Assembly: GCF_002127325.2 (NCBI RefSeq)
Contig: NC_035438.2
Span: 92,724,448-92,788,447 of the forward strand
DNA from: Helianthus annuus
Lineage: Eukaryota; Streptophyta; Magnoliopsida; Asterales; Asteraceae
Reading direction: 5' to 3'
Length of the DNA: 64,000 bases
The first letter of the stretch is position 1, and every line of letters begins with the position of its first letter. The notes under the pieces were generated by a model. That model saw only the letters and a list, made by a program, of their open reading frames with translations, had not been told where the DNA came from and made no database searches. The position numbers and the translations under genes were made by a program. Of this stretch, positions 60,831 to 64,000 are shown piece by piece.

Positions 60831-61741
60831 ATCCAGCATATGAACACATTATATTACATTTTGAACCGTTGTGACCATTTGACCATGTGAACCGTCGTAA
60901 CCGTTTGATTATATGAACTGATTTTAACTGTTGAACCGTGTGAACCTTTTGTATCTGTTGACAAGATTTACATTTGACAATAGACATTGGACTATACATA
61001 AACATTTCTACAATTGTTAAACATTACATCTTGATGGTTTGGTTTGAGTTGGTTTGGTTTGAGTAAGTGATTTAAGTAACGAGGCGTGTGTAATATGATA
61101 CAAGCATGGTGGATACGCCGCTGGTACTTCCTATATATAAGTGTTTGTATGGTATTACATATCGTAGCGTTATTTGAATCATTTCAATTTGAGACATATA
61201 ACGTTTTATACAAATAACATACTTTTCACAAGACATTGTTTTACAAACAACTTATCTTATACAAACTCATTTTACATGGTTATTCATTTAACCATACATT
61301 ATTCTCTTATTTATACATATCATCTGAACTTATTGTTTTTCAAACAATTTACAAAACAAATCAATTTACAAGGTTCATGACTAAACCTTATTAAACATTT
61401 TCTTAAACTTACAAGTCATGAATCCTATTTTCACAAAACCTATGTATCTCACAGGCATTTTTATGCTGACGTACCTATTTTCACATGTGTTTTCAGGAGT
61501 TAATGCATAGGACTTATCGAGACATACTTAGGCGGACCTGTGCCTTAGTGACTTAAAACGAAGCAAGAACTAGTTATTTTATGTTATGTACTCTTTGTTC
61601 TTGTTTAAAGACAATGTAACTCTCTGGTTTGATAAATAAAATATAACATTAATTGCCATGGATTTGAAACAATTAATTCTGTTACAACACTCCCCGACGA
61701 TTCCGCCACGTTTCGTTGTCTCACATGGTCGAGGTGTGACA

Positions 61742-61746
61742 CGTGT
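61742..61746. repeat. Target site duplication of the solo LTR, right copy (CGTGT)
   Basis: Directly follows TGTGACA. Confidence 0.93.
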
Positions 61747-62476
61747 GTTCCATACCATGACATACCCCCGCGATCAAGGTAAGCATAACAATTCATCGTA
61801 GCAGATGAGTATATTGAGTTCATCATTTTGATTTACAACATCGTACGATTGATGAACAGGTCAGTACTTTCGTACATCAGAGTGACCAATAAAATGTCTG
61901 ACAAGGGTTAGGCGAATACCTTTTGGTACGAATTTTGCTTTATAAGCACACGGAATTCTCTCATTTTGAGATTTTATTCCTTTAAGGTTTTTGGCCTCTT
62001 TTTGGCTCTTTTAAGATATCCTAACTATGACTAGGTATGCATATAATCTGGATGCAACAGAAGAATAACCATTATATCCCGGATGACTCAACAGCACAAA
62101 GACCTGAAACCTCAGACGTTGGCTATCTATGAACGCAAGATTTAAGACCATAAAATCATGCGCCGATAGTATATTAACCACATGATACATAGTTTGTTAT
62201 GTTTATATCACATGGTTTCGTTTATCACTTTGAGCGTTAGGTCTATCAACACATCGCAATAGATCCTAGTCATTTCAGCCAAAACACCTTACATGTGTTA
62301 GCCAAGCCCTTTAGCACAAACATTTATTTCATTTCCCTACAAATATTTTGAAATAGTAGCAGAGTATCTGAATTCAGCTGTTCTTCAAAGCAGACTTCAA
62401 ACATAACAACCCAGCACTTCCGAAATCAAACCAGAATCAGTGTGATATCAATCTGAGCCTTGAAATAGGTTCAACA
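61747..62476 (-). other. Remnant F leader, outer part
   Basis: I see no gene, RNA or repeat that I can name in this stretch. Confidence 0.4.
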
Positions 62477-62489
62477 GGCGCCGATACCA
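62477..62489 (-). other. PBS-like site of remnant F
   Basis: The minus strand reads TGGTATCGGCGCC two bases after an LTR-like end TTACA. The first seven bases fit initiator tRNA-Met; the rest does not. Confidence 0.4.
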
Positions 62490-62491
62490 AT

Positions 62492-63048
62492 TGTAAGTCC
62501 CGAAATTGGGTCAAACAACAATATCACAACTAGTTTGATTGGTGGGCGGAATCACACAATCAAACTTGATTCGATAACAAACACAAAGAAAATAAGATGA
62601 ATAGAATAATCAACACCAAAAGTTTAACTTGCATACAATTGAGAATTGTCTGATACAAGTCTTCTGCAAAATATTGTAGAGTCAAAAACCTAAACAATGA
62701 TTATAAAACATGTATTTATAGGAGAGTTGAGCACACAACTCCCCCTAAACTCTAAGCCCATGGCGCCCCACCAAGCCCAGTTACAAGCCCAAAACAATCA
62801 ACTAACATCTAGCCCAGTCTATTAAATAAATAATAATGTATAAACCTTCAAGGGCCCAACAACAAGTAAAAAAATATTTCTCTCTCACATGAAAGGGGTA
62901 TGTTTAGAAGGAAAAGGAGCATATTTAGACACATCCTAAGTTATACTTGCAATTTCGCAAATGTCTCTCTCACATGAAGGGGCTATGTATAGAAGGAAAG
63001 GGAGAACATTTCAACAAACCTTTTGAAAGTAGAGGGGTTACTTTGACC
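62492..63048 (-). repeat. Probable LTR of remnant F, right limit unknown
   Basis: The plus strand starts TGTAAGTCCC. A minus-strand TATAAATA lies at 62716-62709. An imperfect 85-bp-spaced duplication is at 62879-63011. No second copy is in the window. Confidence 0.4.
62879..63011. repeat. Imperfect direct duplication (spacing 85 bp)
   Basis: tctctctcacatgaaagggg at 62879 and a near copy at 62964 extend over about 48 bp each. Confidence 0.85.
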
Positions 63049-63676
63049 AAGGTGTTATTTGTTTTTTCAGAGGTAAAATGTATGCAGTATGCGGACCACA
63101 TCTGCAGACATTTGTAGTAGAAGAGGTGGACCAAACCTCTGGAGTCTGTAAGAAGTAGACTGTTTGTTTTTTAACTTCTACAAGTTGTTGAAATAAACTA
63201 TAAAAAATTCCCATTGAAATAAATCTTTCCTGTAATCAAGAACTACAAAAGATACATCAAGAAACCAAATTGTTTCTTTTTAACCACCAATTGATTAATA
63301 TAACTGTAACCAATTGGCCAGTGGGATGTGGCGGCGGCTGGTGACATTGATGTCGGTGGGATGTGGATCCGGTGGGATGTGGATCCGGTGGGATGTTGAC
63401 ATTGACGGATGTTGTTGATGCTGAAGAGGTGGCAGCTGCTGTTGATGTTGAAGAGGTGGCAGCTGGTGACGAGGTGGACAGTGGTGACCACACGCAGAGG
63501 TGGACGGTGGGAGGGAGGAGGGGACGTCGGTGGGAGGGTGGCTCTGGTGGGAGGGTGACAACGGTTGAGGAGATGGGGTAGAGAAGAAGGGGTGAAGAGG
63601 TGCTAGGGTTTGTTTGTGAAATACTGTGTTTAGATTTAGGGCAAGAAAAGAGTCTACATACCTAAAAAGATGACAT

Positions 63677-63955
63677 CTCACATCAGCACCAAAAAGAGGA
63701 CGCACAGAGGTTTTCTAATAAAAGATCTTCGAGAAAACAAATAGTCTTGCAGACCCAAACGTCTGCACATGATCTACACAACAGACATAATAGCACAAGA
63801 AACGCTTTTGAAAAAACGTCTCACATCAGCACCAAAAAGAGGACGCACAGAGGTTTTCTAATAAAAGATCTTCGAGAAAACAAATAGTCTTGCAGACCCA
63901 AACGTCTGCACATGATCTGCACAACACAGACATAATAGCACAAGAAACGCTTTTG
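63677..63955. repeat. 143-bp tandem duplication
   Basis: ctcacatcagcaccaaaaag starts at 63677 and 63820. The copies differ by one base and a four-base insertion. Both contain CTGCA-rich short motifs (GTCTGCACATGATCTGCAC). Confidence 0.93.

Positions 63956-63991
<36 letters not shown>
63956..63991. repeat. Run of 36 A
   Basis: Directly follows the second duplicated unit. It could be a retroposon tail, a slipped homopolymer or a sequencing limit. Confidence 0.9.
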
Positions 63992-63992
<1 letters not shown>

Positions 63993-64000
63993 ACCCTCCA

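Larger units (their letters stand above)
58269..61741 (+). mobile_element. Solo LTR of the element B family (3473 bp)
   Basis: TGTGACACC ... GAGGTGTGACA, flanked by CGTGT (58264-58268 and 61742-61746). It matches the reverse complement of the B LTRs along its length but is clearly diverged. No interior follows, so recombination between two LTRs probably removed the rest. It reads on the plus strand, opposite to B. Confidence 0.95.
56077..63048 (-). mobile_element. Remnant F: Sirevirus-like non-autonomous element lacking gag and pol, split by a solo LTR
   Basis: Read on the minus strand: LTR-like sequence with TATA box (62716-62709), PBS-like site (62489-62477), leader (62476-61747 and 58268-57146), then an ORF related to the 3' ORF of A (57145-56098). 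Only about 1.85 kb lie between the PBS and that ORF, too little for gag and pol. The remainder is cut off by element C at 56076. The outer LTR limit near 63048 is a guess. Confidence 0.45.
63049..64000. other. Unassigned terminal block, possibly a non-autonomous DNA element
   Basis: It starts GGTGTTATTTGTTTTTTCAG and the window ends with a run of A then ACACC, so the ends are loosely complementary. A minus-strand open frame (63295-63705) is P/H/S-rich with repeated short units (63416-63480) and GTGGGATGTGGATCCG repeats near 63355. I do not recognise a gene. No target duplication can be shown because the right side leaves the window. Confidence 0.3.

Noticed and set aside
63295..63705. Possible first exon of a host gene on the minus strand
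   Set aside because: Low-complexity P/H/S composition, repeated units and no donor, promoter or recognisable domain; kept only as an unassigned block.
1..64000. tRNA, rRNA or other structural RNA genes
   Set aside because: The only tRNA-like strings are the primer binding sites; no cloverleaf or rRNA-like sequence was seen.

Overview
This window is repeat-dense plant nuclear DNA and I see no host gene in it. Nearly all of it is LTR retrotransposons nested in one another. Ty3/gypsy chromovirus (Tekay/Del-like) elements with LTRs of 2.8 to 3.8 kb, beside Sirevirus-type Ty1/copia elements with very large gag proteins and an extra 3' ORF, indicate an angiosperm with a large genome. The protein style resembles what I remember from Asteraceae (sunflower, lettuce, chrysanthemum group); that assignment is an inference. 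I use letters for the elements.

Layout. Element A (1-19809, +) is a decayed Sirevirus: gag, protease-integrase, RT-RNase H and an env-position 3' ORF. It is split inside pol by element B (4236-14645, -), a gag-only Ty3/gypsy element with about 3.58-kb LTRs and target duplication GTGGT. At 19810 A is cut off by the truncated 5' LTR of element C (19810-56076, +), an old Tekay-like element carrying an extra intact ORF ahead of gag. Two elements landed in that one C LTR: D (19826-31292, +, duplication ACTAG), a complete gypsy element with equal-length, apparently identical LTRs and an uninterrupted 1540-aa gag-pol, and E (32397-42998, +, duplication AATAA), a Sirevirus with 490-bp LTRs whose genes carry many stop codons. 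Right of C lies a minus-strand remnant F (56077 to about 63048) with an LTR-like end, a PBS-like site and a Sirevirus-type 3'-ORF relative but no gag or pol. F was hit by a solo LTR of the B family (58269-61741, +, duplication CGTGT). The last kilobase holds low-complexity and duplicated sequence ending in 36 A residues.

Order of events read from nesting: A and F are oldest, C joined them and lost its LTR start, then B, E and the solo LTR arrived. D is youngest and is the only element here that could supply a full set of proteins. B, the solo LTR and F depend on others.

The signals most worth following are not the familiar pol domains. They are (1) a tandem array of eight short hairpins with compensatory changes in the leader of C, with a looser array in B; (2) a recurring arrangement of TATA box, GTAAGT-type splice donor about 90-120 nt downstream, and a splice-acceptor-like site just before the gag ATG; (3) a plant-type promoter (G-box, ACGTCA, TATA box) directly ahead of the 3' ORF of A; (4) a proline-rich acidic ORF in C that stayed open while its gag-pol gained three stops; (5) a 92-bp intron inside the gag of C.
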